DNA from: Echinostoma caproni
Lineage: Eukaryota; Platyhelminthes; Trematoda; Plagiorchiida; Echinostomatidae
Assembly: GCA_900618425.1 (NCBI GenBank)
Contig: UZAN01044358.1
Location: forward strand, 1 to 20,228
Reading direction: 5' to 3'
DNA length: 20,228 nt
The stretch's first letter is position 1. Every line of letters begins with the position of its first letter. The position numbers and the translations under genes are program-made. Below the pieces are notes generated by a model. The model did no database searches. It had not been told where the DNA came from and was given only the letters and a program-made list of their open reading frames with translations. Positions 10,231 to 19,588 of the stretch are shown here, piece by piece.

Positions 10231-10382
10231 CTGACTGTGAATTGGGCTGTTGTGTAGCAACAGTGGATCAAAGTAACTGGAGGAGATCAAGGGAATTATT
10301 TTTCTTCTTAAGCTATTGTAAATTAGATTTAAAATAGACTGGTTGTTCCCACACACTGGTGCAATTAACGATGAATTTCCCT
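10231..10382 (-). CDS. Candidate internal exon, unknown protein
   Basis: On the minus strand a pyrimidine-rich acceptor gctgccttttag precedes position 10382 and a donor CAG/GTAACT follows position 10231. The 152 bases read as two bases plus 50 codons without a stop, from GNSSLIAPVCGNNQSI to LLLHNSPIHSQ. There are possible N-glycosylation sites (NSS, NQS) and one cysteine, and no membrane segment, which would fit an extracellular region. It ends in phase 0, so joining to the 7956-8148 candidate keeps the frame open and would place this segment just before the membrane helix. No family recognised. Both splice-like ends are good, but the frame is short. Confidence 0.32.
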
Positions 10383-11224
10383 CTAAAAGGCAGCTGCACG
10401 AGATTTAACTTCCGTTGAGAGCCAACCAGGGGTGTGATAAAGCCTTTCTTATGGAAATACTTGGCGTGAAATTGTTGCGAGTTGAACGGTAGCTCCATTT
10501 AATTGTCCCCTTACACCTTCATGAAAAGTACATAATTGTGTATCGAATAAAAGGAAGCAAAAATTAAAAAAATGACAGCGAACATGAAAGAATACCAAAG
10601 GCCTATTTTACTGATAATTAAATCTGGGCATCAAATCATCGGTTTAGCCAAGCGTTAAAACATCTCCACTCGCAAACGTGGATCCCGTGTCCAGTAGAAG
10701 TAAGCGTAAGCTGATCTTCTAGCAGGTATCGAATAATGAAAATCTAAAGGAAAGCTGCATATTTTCTAACGGTATTGATTCGATTTGTGTATTTTCAGAC
10801 TCAGGATTGATTTGATCGATGTGAAATTATTGAAATACGAAACATAATCCGTATTTCTTATGATTTACATAAAATATGTGTCTTAGGGATGATTATTTGC
10901 TTTATTTAAAAAGACAAACTAACCAGCATCATAAGGTTTCTTCCTGATTACGGTCAGCAACAGGTTCCCTCTCAACTCGATTGAATGGATTTCCCCACAG
11001 AATAATGGTGATGAAATACATCAAACAATACCAACGTAAAAATACCTGGTCTAACATGCTTTTTAGAAGAGTTTTCCACAGAATCTCTCCACACCCTCCC
11101 CCCTGTTGACAGCTGGCCTCCAGCATCTTGAATCTCAATGATGACTTGGGATATAAGCTACGATTTCAATGGGTGACCAAGGGAGAGCAGTTTTGGGTGC
11201 AAATAAGTGACAGGTATACAGTAA
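10383..11224. other. Non-coding stretch with one ambiguous frame
   Basis: On the minus strand, 11046-11127 lies between acceptor-like and donor-like (CAG/GTATTT) sites and is open in two frames, one reading CGEILWKTLLKSMLDQ. The choice of frame cannot be made by eye, so no exon is called. Nothing else was found. Confidence 0.4.
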
Positions 11225-11375
11225 TCCAATTCTACAAACGACTTTAAGTAGATGGTGAATGTTTGAAGTCCCAGCCCGAAGAATCGCGGTTCGAGTCCTG
11301 ACAGGGACACAAAAGTGCGCATTGCTGACGAGTCCCAAACAGGACGAAATAGCTGTCCAGTGCTCTTTGTTGGTT
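11225..11375 (+). repeat. tRNA-derived SINE carrying an intact hammerhead
   Basis: The B box ggttcgagtcc (11288-11298) is an exact match to GGTTCGANTCC. The A box upstream (around aagtagatggtgaatg, 11246-11261) is degenerate. About 20 bases after the B box comes a complete hammerhead (11319-11363), then a tail starting cagtgctctttg. The plan is the same as in the minus-strand copy at 4062-4212, although stem II and the linker differ. The 5' boundary rests on the tRNA-like spacing and the 3' boundary is approximate. Confidence 0.78.
11319..11363 (+). ncRNA. Type I hammerhead ribozyme, complete core
   Basis: Stem I GCATTG (11319-11324) pairs with CAGTGC (11358-11363) over six positions including one G-T wobble. 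The core CTGACGA (11325-11331) fits CUGANGA. Stem II GTCC (11332-11335) pairs with GGAC (11342-11345) around loop CAAACA. The core GAA is at 11346-11348. Stem III is ATA/TGT with loop GC (11349-11356), which includes the required A15.1-U16.1 pair, and C17 is at 11357. Cleavage would fall between 11357 and 11358. The stem II and its loop closely resemble the published schistosome Sm-alpha hammerhead (from memory, not checked). The very short stem III is known from metazoan hammerheads and is thought to favour cleavage as a dimer. All conserved core bases are present, so activity is plausible. Confidence 0.9.
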
Positions 11376-11550
11376 ATCAGAATCATTTCCATCGCACTAA
11401 GACTTTAAAAAGAGCTTAGTGAATATATCCATGAGGTGCCGAAAAAGTTCATTATATGTAAATGCAGGCCACATAAAAGCTCCCCTATAAATTTAATTAA
11501 AAAAGGATATTATCTTTGTAAAAAGACGAAGAGAATAGGTTGACACCGAA

Positions 11551-11590
11551 TCTTTCTTTTCTTTTTTCTTTTCATTTTCTTTCCTTTTAT
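11551..11590 (+). repeat. Polypyrimidine (CT-rich) tract
   Basis: About 40 bases almost purely of C and T (tctttcttttcttttttctt and on). It is a simple low-complexity tract, without a good following AG that would make it a splice acceptor on the plus strand. Confidence 0.7.
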
Positions 11591-14199
11591 TAAATATGCT
11601 AAAATACAGTTTTCAGGAAAGGGGAAGCGAACAATCAAAAGGCGGTCATTGAACACAAAAATAGGGAAAGTCAGGCGATGGATGTGGAATTCGAATACAT
11701 CCCCGGGATTATAATTTGGTGACATTGCCGCGGGGCACCACCGACACCACCGTAGTCGAACTCGTGATGCCTTAACCATATGAGTAATACAAAAGCGCAC
11801 AGCCAATGATGACTTCACAGGCTTACTGGAAATGACGCATTACAATTTTGTAAAAGCAACGAAGACTATAAATGTATAAAACTGGATCATCAAAGCATCA
11901 GTTGTTCATATTGCGTGAACAACAAGACATGTTTATTTGTAAATGACTTTCCTATGCATATCTGACTTTAGTTCGCATCAATACCTTTCTAATTCCGGGC
12001 TTGTAACAACCGTTCCAAACGTTTGTCTACAAGTAGTTTACGCAGTCATTATGGCCACTTACATCACGAGTTTGAAGCAGCAAGTGTTAGTGACTTTGTG
12101 AAATGAATCAAAAACCGATTATCAGCCGAATTTCTTACAGTATTTCGAGTTTATTTTGAGTTCTTACATATTCGTTCTTAGGATAAATCGTGAATAAAAT
12201 CTAATCTTCAGTGAACTTGTTTCGGCCGATGATCTCGATGATCGTACGTGTTGCGAATGCCTAAAAGCGCACTGCCCTGATTTGTAGTACTCAATCAGGA
12301 TTAAGAGGAATTGCATGGAACTCAACAATGTGTCATTGCAATGTCAAAGAATACACGTGATGTTCAGTGATGGGTGTCACTGTAAACCGCAAGTGCCGTA
12401 ATTCAGAAATGCAGTTTGTCGGGTAAAAGTTCATTATTGTTCATTCTCATTGCAACCCGGTATTCATTATTGTGAGTTACACCCGTACCTGTCATCCTTC
12501 CCTGGCAATTTTCCGGTACATATTCTGGCACACCCACGCGTGCAGTGATTAAAAATTCCTAACATTTGGAATCGATATCGTTCGGTTAGTAAGACCGGCA
12601 TTGGTAATAACTACTTTTATCTTTCATAACAGTTATTTTCGTCTTCTAAGATAGGTATGGAGTTCGTTGGGTTGAAAGAATGGGAGTGATTTTATTTAGG
12701 CTGCTTTAACAATCCCGGTGTTGGAATGCTATAATCTAAGTGAACAGGTGGCACATGTGTAATCCTTTATCGACACAAAGTTGTACATTGTAACTAACTC
12801 CCGTTTATTAGAAGTATTAAGTTTAGTTACAACACAGAGAGTCACTTACACTGAAGTACTTTTAACCGTTAAATAGTCCTTTCTTCGCATTTGAATCTTT
12901 TTGAAACAATCGTGGTGAATCCGTGTACTGCGGTAAAACATTGAAAAGTTGATGTAGCCATCTCACGCTATATGTTCCGTTTTAAATCTGTTGCAGTGTG
13001 AAACTTTCGAAATTCAAACGTGAACTAATGTTTGACATATTTTCAACAACTGTTATTTCTTTGAAATAGTGGCGGAAACAATCGATTCCCCTTTGTTAAA
13101 ATGGTTACTTCACAATTTTGATACAAATGCTACTGATTAGTGCACCAATCTAGTGCAATATACATCTTTATTGCAACAACACATTCAGTTATTTACTTTC
13201 CGCATTAAGTATTAGATAAAAACAATAACCTGGATACCCTCGGGCTAAGCAGAGCTGAATGCTACCAGGCACGTCCCTGGGTTATGGATAGGGGATACCT
13301 TCACGGAAGAAGGTTACTGTGAATAAGTTGTGGCATACTGCAACAAATAAGCAGTCACGAACAAATAGCGGTGGTGGTGGAGCCGGATTATGTTTTCGCA
13401 TGAGCCAGCAACAGTAAAGTAAGGTAAGTGAAAACAATAAACACCGATAATAAGATAATTCGAACAATACGTAGCTCTGTTTATTCAATTATCGGCGGTT
13501 GGATCAAGAATCTGGCCGTTGTTTTGCCGAATACCCCAAAGGTACTGGATGAATAGGACTCTGTAGCCGCGTTCAAATTACTGCTCAAGTGTCGTAACCA
13601 GATGAGTGACATTAAAGATTTCGATCAATAACACACGCACACAAATTTATTTCGGGAACTAGTTCACCGGCGTCCTAAATAATGGAACTGCGCAGAAAAC
13701 GGAACACTCGAAAACTGTTGCAAAGTGCTTTCGGCAGATCCAATGATGCAGGAAATAGAAATATCAAAATCATACAGTACGTCGGGCGTGTAATATTATC
13801 GAAGACAGCTCCAGATAATCTGGAAAACCTTCATTTCGGTAAATCATATATGGTGTAATTCATGAATATTACGAGGACAGTATCAGGCTTCTTTTGATGC
13901 GTAGTGAAGCCGAGAACGTACGGGTGAGAAAGTCGTTCAAATTTGAAATTTGATCAACAAAATGCAGGCTCCATCAAAACTATTGAGCCTCAATCCGCAA
14001 GCAAATCATCCACACGCAGGCACACATGACCTGAATGTGATTATATCGAATACGAAAGGGGGATTTTTAAAAATTTTTTGTTATGCTTCATTTGGGCAAT
14101 TGAGAAAATAGTGAATTCAAATAGACTTATAATTTTTTGATTAATAAAAGAGGAGAAAGTTTGTTCAAACAGCAGCTGCAGGAAACGGCTACGGTTCCA
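11591..14199. other. Long non-coding stretch, no feature seen
   Basis: Some 2.6 kb without repeat heads, hammerhead cores, reverse transcriptase motifs or open frames with usable splice ends. The minus-strand frame 11510-11818 overlaps the polypyrimidine tract and has a lysine/arginine run that is a by-product of it. Confidence 0.5.
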
Positions 14200-14342
14200 A
14201 TAATGAGAACAATATCGGTTTTATCTGACTGTAGAATAGAAATGTTTTTATCGAGTTTTCTTTGCTGCATAGTTAAAACATTGATTACCTGTTCTAATCG
14301 TTCTCGAGAAGACTGTAAGTCAATCACACGTTCCTCACCCAT
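14200..14342 (-). CDS. Coiled-coil-prone frame with strong start context (weak)
   Basis: On the minus strand ATG at 14340-14342 sits in an ideal start context (ACCATGG). The frame reads MGEERVIDLQSSRERLEQ, where a donor CAG/GTAATC occurs (last exon base 14289). If the donor is not used, it continues VINVLTMQQRKLDKNISIL with leucine/isoleucine heptad spacing that would form a coiled coil. So it could be a first coding exon of 54 bases or part of a longer exon. The frame is also open upstream of this ATG to about 14375. No family recognised. Confidence 0.25.
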
Positions 14343-14371
14343 GGTATGATGAATAACAGATTGGGTGAATC

Positions 14372-14635
14372 TCATTGGATACGAAAACCGGATATGGGAC
14401 CTAACATGCTATACCATGAGGGAAGGCTTTTAATTTGAAACCCCAGTAGCATACTCATCAAAGACGCCGTATCCTGCCGGAAGAAAGCAAAACGTTCACA
14501 ATCCTCTCCTTGGACCTCAGATTCCGAAGTAAGCTCATAGAAGCCAAAATGAGATGTTTGAACAAAATACTCATGAAAAGGAAAACTAGATCGCGAAGGA
14601 AATTCCCCGACAGAAAATTGTTGCTTTATATACAC
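14372..14635 (-). CDS. Protein-like open frame, no family (weak)
   Basis: An 87-codon minus-strand frame whose middle part (ELTSESEVQGEDCERFAFF and following) looks like globular protein. An acceptor-like ttttccttttcatgag occurs near 14580, but no matching in-frame donor was found before the stop at 14372, so exon limits cannot be set. It lies just upstream of the 14200-14342 frame on the same strand. Possibly chance. Confidence 0.15.
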   Translation of the reverse strand: MYIKQQFSVGEFPSRSSFPFHEYFVQTSHFGFYELTSESEVQGEDCERFAFFRQDTASLMSMLLGFQIKSLPSWYSMLGPISGFRIQ

Positions 14636-14953
14636 TTTGAAGAACGGTTACGATAGGAAATCGGTTAACAATTTTCAAACTACCTTGATGTTAGCGGCAA
14701 ATAAATACATCATTTATGGTAGTTTTATTGTCTCCAGTAGAAATTTTCTATCTTATCACTACCTAACCCAATTCGAAATAGCAAAATACCATATACGTTA
14801 TCATGAGGAAACAAATAGTGAATAAGTATAAGTAGTAACGAAGTCATGCCATTTGAATACTGTCAGAAGACTGACTCAAATTTGAAGCTATTTCACACAG
14901 TGGCTTTGAAATAACCTCTTCATATCAACCTTTTTATAAAACACTGTGACCGT

Positions 14954-15000
14954 TAATTATATATTATTATAATATATTATTATTATATTACATTATATTA
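14954..15000. repeat. AT-only low-complexity tract
   Basis: About 47 bases made almost only of A and T, built from repeated tatta/attat units with a single C. It includes short self-complementary runs (atattattataatatat) that could extrude as a hairpin. No neighbouring element explains it. Confidence 0.75.
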
Positions 15001-16397
15001 GAGGCGACTGGTGAATTCCAATAAAAATGCTAATTTAAATCAGTATATAAAACGTCAATCGAAAAATTTACAAAACGGTTTTGTTTCAATACGAAAGATC
15101 TTGATAATTTGTGATATTCTGTGATATTCACACTTGAAAAGCTTATGTGGAAATTCATCCATTTTAATTTAACGGGCACCGAAGATGTGGCAGTGACATT
15201 GGAGACGGATACTATTTCTCCTGTATTTTAGGAAAGAACTGCATGTAATCGTCAAAAGTAAACAGACCTAAATGAGCGCAAGGTATCCCCTCAGAACATT
15301 GTGGATTCAACTGCGAATTCTCTCCGATTCGCTCATTTGGTCTTTTGGCAATTATCCCCTAGGTAACAGCCCCCTTTCCATCTAAATATTATCCACCTCA
15401 GCGTAGTTTCGGATAATTCGATTCGGAAATGCCTCCGGTCACGGGATGTTTTTATTGCATTGGGTACACAGAAGCACGATGGTGGACTTATGTTCTTTTC
15501 GGACTTAGAAAAGCAATAATAATTGTTTTAGGTGATTTGCGGAAATTGTTGCATGAGGCTTGTTTGTTCCACAAATCAATACATCAAGTAGACATTTCAC
15601 AATTAAATTTGACCTTGACTAAGCAGTATTGTTCGATTTCGAATAACTGCGGATAATTAATTTTTTTCTGTAACCGCGGTACCCGAAACCCCAAGTTAGT
15701 AGCTCATTATCTTTTATTTTAGTATAATAATAATTATTGCAAGAATCTCTTTAACTGCTGTGCACAAATATTTCAAGCATTCTGTCTGTTTTGCCCTTAA
15801 ATCCTTCGCTGAATGTCCTTCTGCCCACTACCACAATTCTTACACATAAGAACGTTTTTCTGTAAAATCCGGAGTTTGATTGAATTCCGGTTTTATCACT
15901 CAAAATGCCTAAAATTTATGTTTGTTTGAAAACTCAGTACTAACAACCGGCGCCACTAAGTCTGGCTACACACAGCATTTACCATTTGAATACAATTCAA
16001 AAGGGTTATAGTGACATCCGAATTAGGCGGGTTTTGTTCTTCAAATGCATTCCTGGTTGCCTAATGAACTGATCTGTGAAAACGTAATCCTCATTTATTA
16101 TAAAAATAGACTTGTGAATAAAAATGGTAGTTTTTATGAGCCTTTATTACTTACCCAACGTCTGTTTACATTTCAAGCCCATCCATCATCGGAAACAGGT
16201 GTTTTTGAAATCTGATATAACCGTAAAAGTGGCGTCCCGACGTTTGTGCTCTCATATGTGCTATCGGGTAATACAAAAATGTGCTGGTTGAAGCTTGTTT
16301 TGATTTGTTCTACCTGAGCCAAGCATTATCTATTCAAATAAAGGCAATAATATGGGTAGAATTGTGCCAAAGTTATCACCGAACGACTCCATTTTAC
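15001..16397. other. Non-coding stretch, no feature seen
   Basis: A short direct duplication (gtgatattct, gtgatattca) at about 15112-15130 is the only local structure. The plus-strand frame 15429-15656 has no motif and no splice-like ends. Confidence 0.5.
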
Positions 16398-16480
16398 CTG
16401 TTCGCCAAGCTTGGCAAATTTTGTTAAGGTTTCATCAACAGCCGAGATGAAATCTGCAGTGCCTGTCAAGTCCCCTCTAT
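16398..16480 (-). CDS. Candidate internal exon, unknown protein
   Basis: On the minus strand a donor CAG/GTAAAA follows position 16398, and the frame upstream is open for over 35 codons. It ends GTADFISAVDETLTKFAKLGEQ, an amphipathic, helix-like stretch. The acceptor is uncertain: ttttcgtag before 16480 is preferred, but AG sites before 16493 and 16502 would lengthen the exon and also keep the frame. The exon ends in phase 0. The sequence looks cytosolic or coiled. No family could be named. Confidence 0.3.
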
Positions 16481-16609
16481 CTACGAAAACCGACTTCCAA
16501 TACTTTATCAACGTGTATTAAATACCACGCGATACTCTCTGATAAGCAAATTCTTACAAAAGTAATGGGTAAACGTTTACGCAAATTTGTCGACAAAGTC
16601 ATTATTCTT

Positions 16610-16800
16610 CGGACTTCACCTTCACGCACAATCCTCAGTTCATCAATTTAACCATACAATCGGAAGCACGAGACTCGAGCTTCGCTTTTATTATAGCTCA
16701 TCAGTATTTCATATTCCCCATCTCATTCGGGATTTAAACTCCAGACGGATAGAAGGCGTGTGCGTTACCGCCGTGCCAACCAGCTCGTACCATGGCTGAA
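16610..16800 (-). repeat. tRNA-derived SINE with hammerhead, second type
   Basis: Read on the minus strand: a tRNA-like head with A box tggcacggcgg (16768-16778) and B-box-like gtttaaatccc (16729-16739), a short linker, a hammerhead (16664-16708), and a tail with tggttaaattgatgaactg ending near 16610. It belongs to a different subfamily from the 4062 and 8200 copies, judged by stem II and the tail. The same tail and hammerhead recur in inverted orientation at 16910-17012. The gene-free 70-codon plus-strand frame across it is a by-product. Confidence 0.78.
16664..16708 (-). ncRNA. Hammerhead ribozyme with two defects
   Basis: On the minus strand: core CTGATGA (rc of 16698-16704), stem II GCT/AGC around loop ATAATAAA, core GAA, stem III region GCT-CG-AGT, C17, then TCGTGC. 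The A expected at position 15.1 is G, so the essential A15.1-U16.1 pair is a G-T wobble. The upstream stem I strand reads GAAATA and no longer pairs with GTGC, whereas the 16916 copy has GCAC there. Probably inactive; the motif identity is clear from the sister copy. Confidence 0.75.
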
Positions 16801-16909
16801 CCAAATTGCCAATTCACGCTTGTTCAGGTGTCATCTTCAGTGATAGTCAGTTCGTTTGGCCCGACAGCAACGAAGGGAGACACAGATGACATACCGATGA
16901 CATACTGGT

Positions 16910-17012
16910 GGATATGCACTACTGATGAGCTATAGTAAGAGCGAAACTCGAGTCTCGTGCTTCTGAGTATATGGTTGAATTGATGAACTGAGGATTGAAC
17001 ATGAACGTGAAA
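16910..17012 (+). repeat. 5'-truncated SINE copy with hammerhead, second type
   Basis: Contains the hammerhead (16916-16960) and the tail atggttgaattgatgaactg shared with the minus-strand copy at 16610-16800. The sequence upstream of 16910 does not match the tRNA-like head of that copy and shows no A or B box, so the copy is truncated or its head has been replaced. With 16621-16716 it forms an imperfect inverted repeat of about 95 bases per arm, spaced by about 190 bases. Confidence 0.78.
16916..16960 (+). ncRNA. Type I hammerhead ribozyme, complete core
   Basis: Stem I GCAC-T-A (16916-16921) pairs with T-C-GTGC (16955-16960) with one mismatch. The core CTGATGA (16922-16928) is the exact consensus. 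Stem II GCT (16929-16931) pairs with AGC (16940-16942) around an eight-base loop ATAGTAAG. The core GAA is at 16943-16945. Stem III is ACT/AGT with loop CG (16946-16953), which keeps the A15.1-U16.1 pair, and C17 is at 16954. Cleavage would fall between 16954 and 16955. All conserved bases are present; the three-pair stems II and III make it a minimal version that may work best in tandem or with stabilising loop contacts. Confidence 0.88.
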
Positions 17013-19513
17013 TTCAAAAGATAGTCAGTTCAAATAAAAAAATAAGTCATTCACCCATGATTCATTGTTGGGTAGCATTATATCAACAGTGGTCCCTCTA
17101 TTCCATAAATTCAAAGAACAGTTGTTAAGTAACTTTTTTGCATAACTACCTCGTTTTTAATTAATAATAATTCCGTTAATGACTTCCCTAACTACTAATC
17201 ATAAGTGGTGTAACATTTTCAATTCGGCATGTATTTTGCTTAATCTCTTTCCGAAGAACCCCTATTTGAATTCGGTGCCTGCATATTGAACGATTGATTG
17301 ATTGAATGATGTCGGTGTATCATATCCACGTGATCTGTTTACTTTTAGATCATACTTTCAGTTAAAAGATAGTGAATAATTAATGAACGAGCGAGTTAGT
17401 TTGAGTCCAGTCGGACACGATGTAAGGTGAAGTTTTTTACACATTCGCAAACAGGTAGTTAGATGTAGGGTGTATGCATCATAGCCTCTTTCCCAAACTG
17501 CGAAAGTACATCTCGATCAGTGCGCCAAGGCTACAGCACACATTAGAACAAAGATCTAAACAGAATAATCATTTGTTTTCACTAGTCCTTATTTGTTGGC
17601 AGCTGTATTCAAACCAATGTAACCGCTGAATTTTAAAGATTCTAAAATGTTTGCAAAGTTCAAAACCTCTTTTCACTTTTTTAATTTCTGGACTTTGAAG
17701 TACGTTGCACCGGTTGCGTAATATTCAGTCCAAAGAGACCAAGCTTCGTGGCCGTAGAATAGTACAGACACGCCCTACCAAACTACATTGAAAGTACCGC
17801 ACAGTTGTTTGATCATTAAATGAATTCGACGCGCTCGAACATCAGGTTTGCAAATGCTTGAGCTGAACTCGGTGAGTATGGGAGTGACGACTTTTACCGC
17901 CAGGTTACTTGAGCTTGCATCAGCGGTTGATTCCACCTGAAATCTACATGGCAAGTCAGTGATCTGCTTGCTGAAATTTGATGCTTATTTATCAAATACG
18001 CATAGGCTTATTTTTATTATGCCCAGAAACTCTGGTTACCTGTGAGGGACTGGGAACAAAGATCGGCTGGTCATTGCTTGCACAAGTGAGAGGGAAGACA
18101 GCTTCAACAAACTGTTCGATGAATCACTGCGTATGATTTGCTTTAGTTCTGTAAATTCCTTCCTTTCCTGACGTCAAACGATGATACCGTTCCTGATGAG
18201 AATTTATTACATACACACATATATAGACATCTGTACAATTATTGACCAAACTCATGCAACACACTCTGACTTTCGTCACGTTTGTTCCTCCCAAAACTTA
18301 GTTTTTTGAGCCTCATTCACGGGATCGAAAATGCTATTGCCCCACATTAGAAACAAAATATTCATGATTGTATCCAACTATGTCTTTGCTTCTGTTAGTT
18401 GAATGCTAATAAAATGTACGATTTCTTGATTTTGACGATGGTTGCTGGTGCATCAGTTGTACAATAACAAAGTCATAGTAGAAACGTAACTAGAATATGT
18501 GTGTATTAAAATGACTCATGAACTTCATCAGGCATTGCACTTTCATGACCTCCATGTTCCATTTGCGCTTCTTGATTTTTGAGCAGTGAAGGCAATCGCT
18601 TTTAGCATGGACTGCACCAAATTGATTATCCAACAGAATGCACCAATTTCACTTTCATACATGTCAAACCTTAACCAGTGACGACGACTGTCGAGGCAGC
18701 TAGCTTAGCCCTGTTTCGATCACAGGGAAAAGCTTTAGTTTGCGTTTAAATCCCAACCGCTTGGTAATCGAATGAATTCGACATTGATCTTCACCCATCC
18801 AGAAACTGCATTAATTTGGAAAAATAATATTTAGTGAGGATGAACCGTTTCCTACTATCAATCTAAAGTGAGAAGATATAATAACTTTCAACTATGAAAA
18901 ATGTGACTTCCGCGAATGCGTTTTGAGAGTGAGGGTTATGGAAATCTTTCCTTATCAGTGCAATAAATTTTGCGATATCCAGATCGTTATGTGCAGCAGA
19001 CCAACAACAATGTGCTCAGTATTACCTCTTCTCTTCAACTTCTTAGGCGGAATGGATAATTACTTCTTTTATCGTACAAAACGAGACTCATTGAAAGATC
19101 AGGTCAGTAGATCAGCTTTCTCAGCCTGCTGCATTACTCGTTAGCCAGCCAAACGGATGGTCGACGCAATTTAAATTTGTTGGTAAAAGCAATATGTGCT
19201 CTGCTTTGTTGGGCGTTCCATAATGGCTTCATATCAGATGGCCTCAGGTGCATTTCTAATTGAGCCATCATTTTCCATATGGTAGCTTGAGGAAAATGCA
19301 ACTAATCGGCCTGGACTGCTCTCCATATTGGCTGTATGGAACGTTTCTCCGATGCGATCAAATTCAACTATCGTCTTGCTTTGATATGATCGGTTTTCTC
19401 CCTCTTGATTTATGTCTTGATGGAGAAATTCCGTGGATTGTGCAACAAATTGGGCTTATGTTCACGTTGAAGCACTTGCATTGAAACTCAGAAACTGAGT
19501 CCTCGGATTTACT
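17013..19513. other. Long non-coding stretch, no feature called
   Basis: About 2.5 kb. Short plus-strand frames at 18923-19144 and 19260-19484 have no motif. A hairpin at 18709-18727 mimics a tRNA T arm (six-pair stem, loop TTCGATC) but no other tRNA part surrounds it. No hammerhead core was found. Confidence 0.45.
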
Positions 19514-19588
19514 TGCCTCTCTATTGAGTTCTCTCTCGTCTTCAATAGATGCCACAATTTCTTCAATGTTTCATCCGGTTTGGGCATG
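19514..19588 (-). CDS. Possible first coding exon, unknown protein (weak)
   Basis: On the minus strand ATG at 19586-19588 (context ttaccATGc) opens a frame of exactly 25 codons, MPKPDETLKKLWHLLKTREN and on, up to a donor-like CAA/GTAAAT. Phase 0 at its end would fit the longer acceptor choices of the 16398-16480 candidate. A different minus-strand frame across the same bases (rich in Glu, Ser and Lys, ORF 19364-19555) is also open, so frame choice is uncertain. No family recognised. Confidence 0.2.

Noticed and set aside
11510..11818. 102-codon minus-strand frame ending in a Lys/Arg-rich run
   Set aside because: The basic run is just the reverse translation of the CT-rich tract at 11551-11590.
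18709..18727. Perfect T-arm-like hairpin (CCCTGT, loop TTCGATC, ACAGGG)
   Set aside because: No A box, D arm, anticodon arm or acceptor stem at the required distances, so it is not called as a tRNA or SINE.
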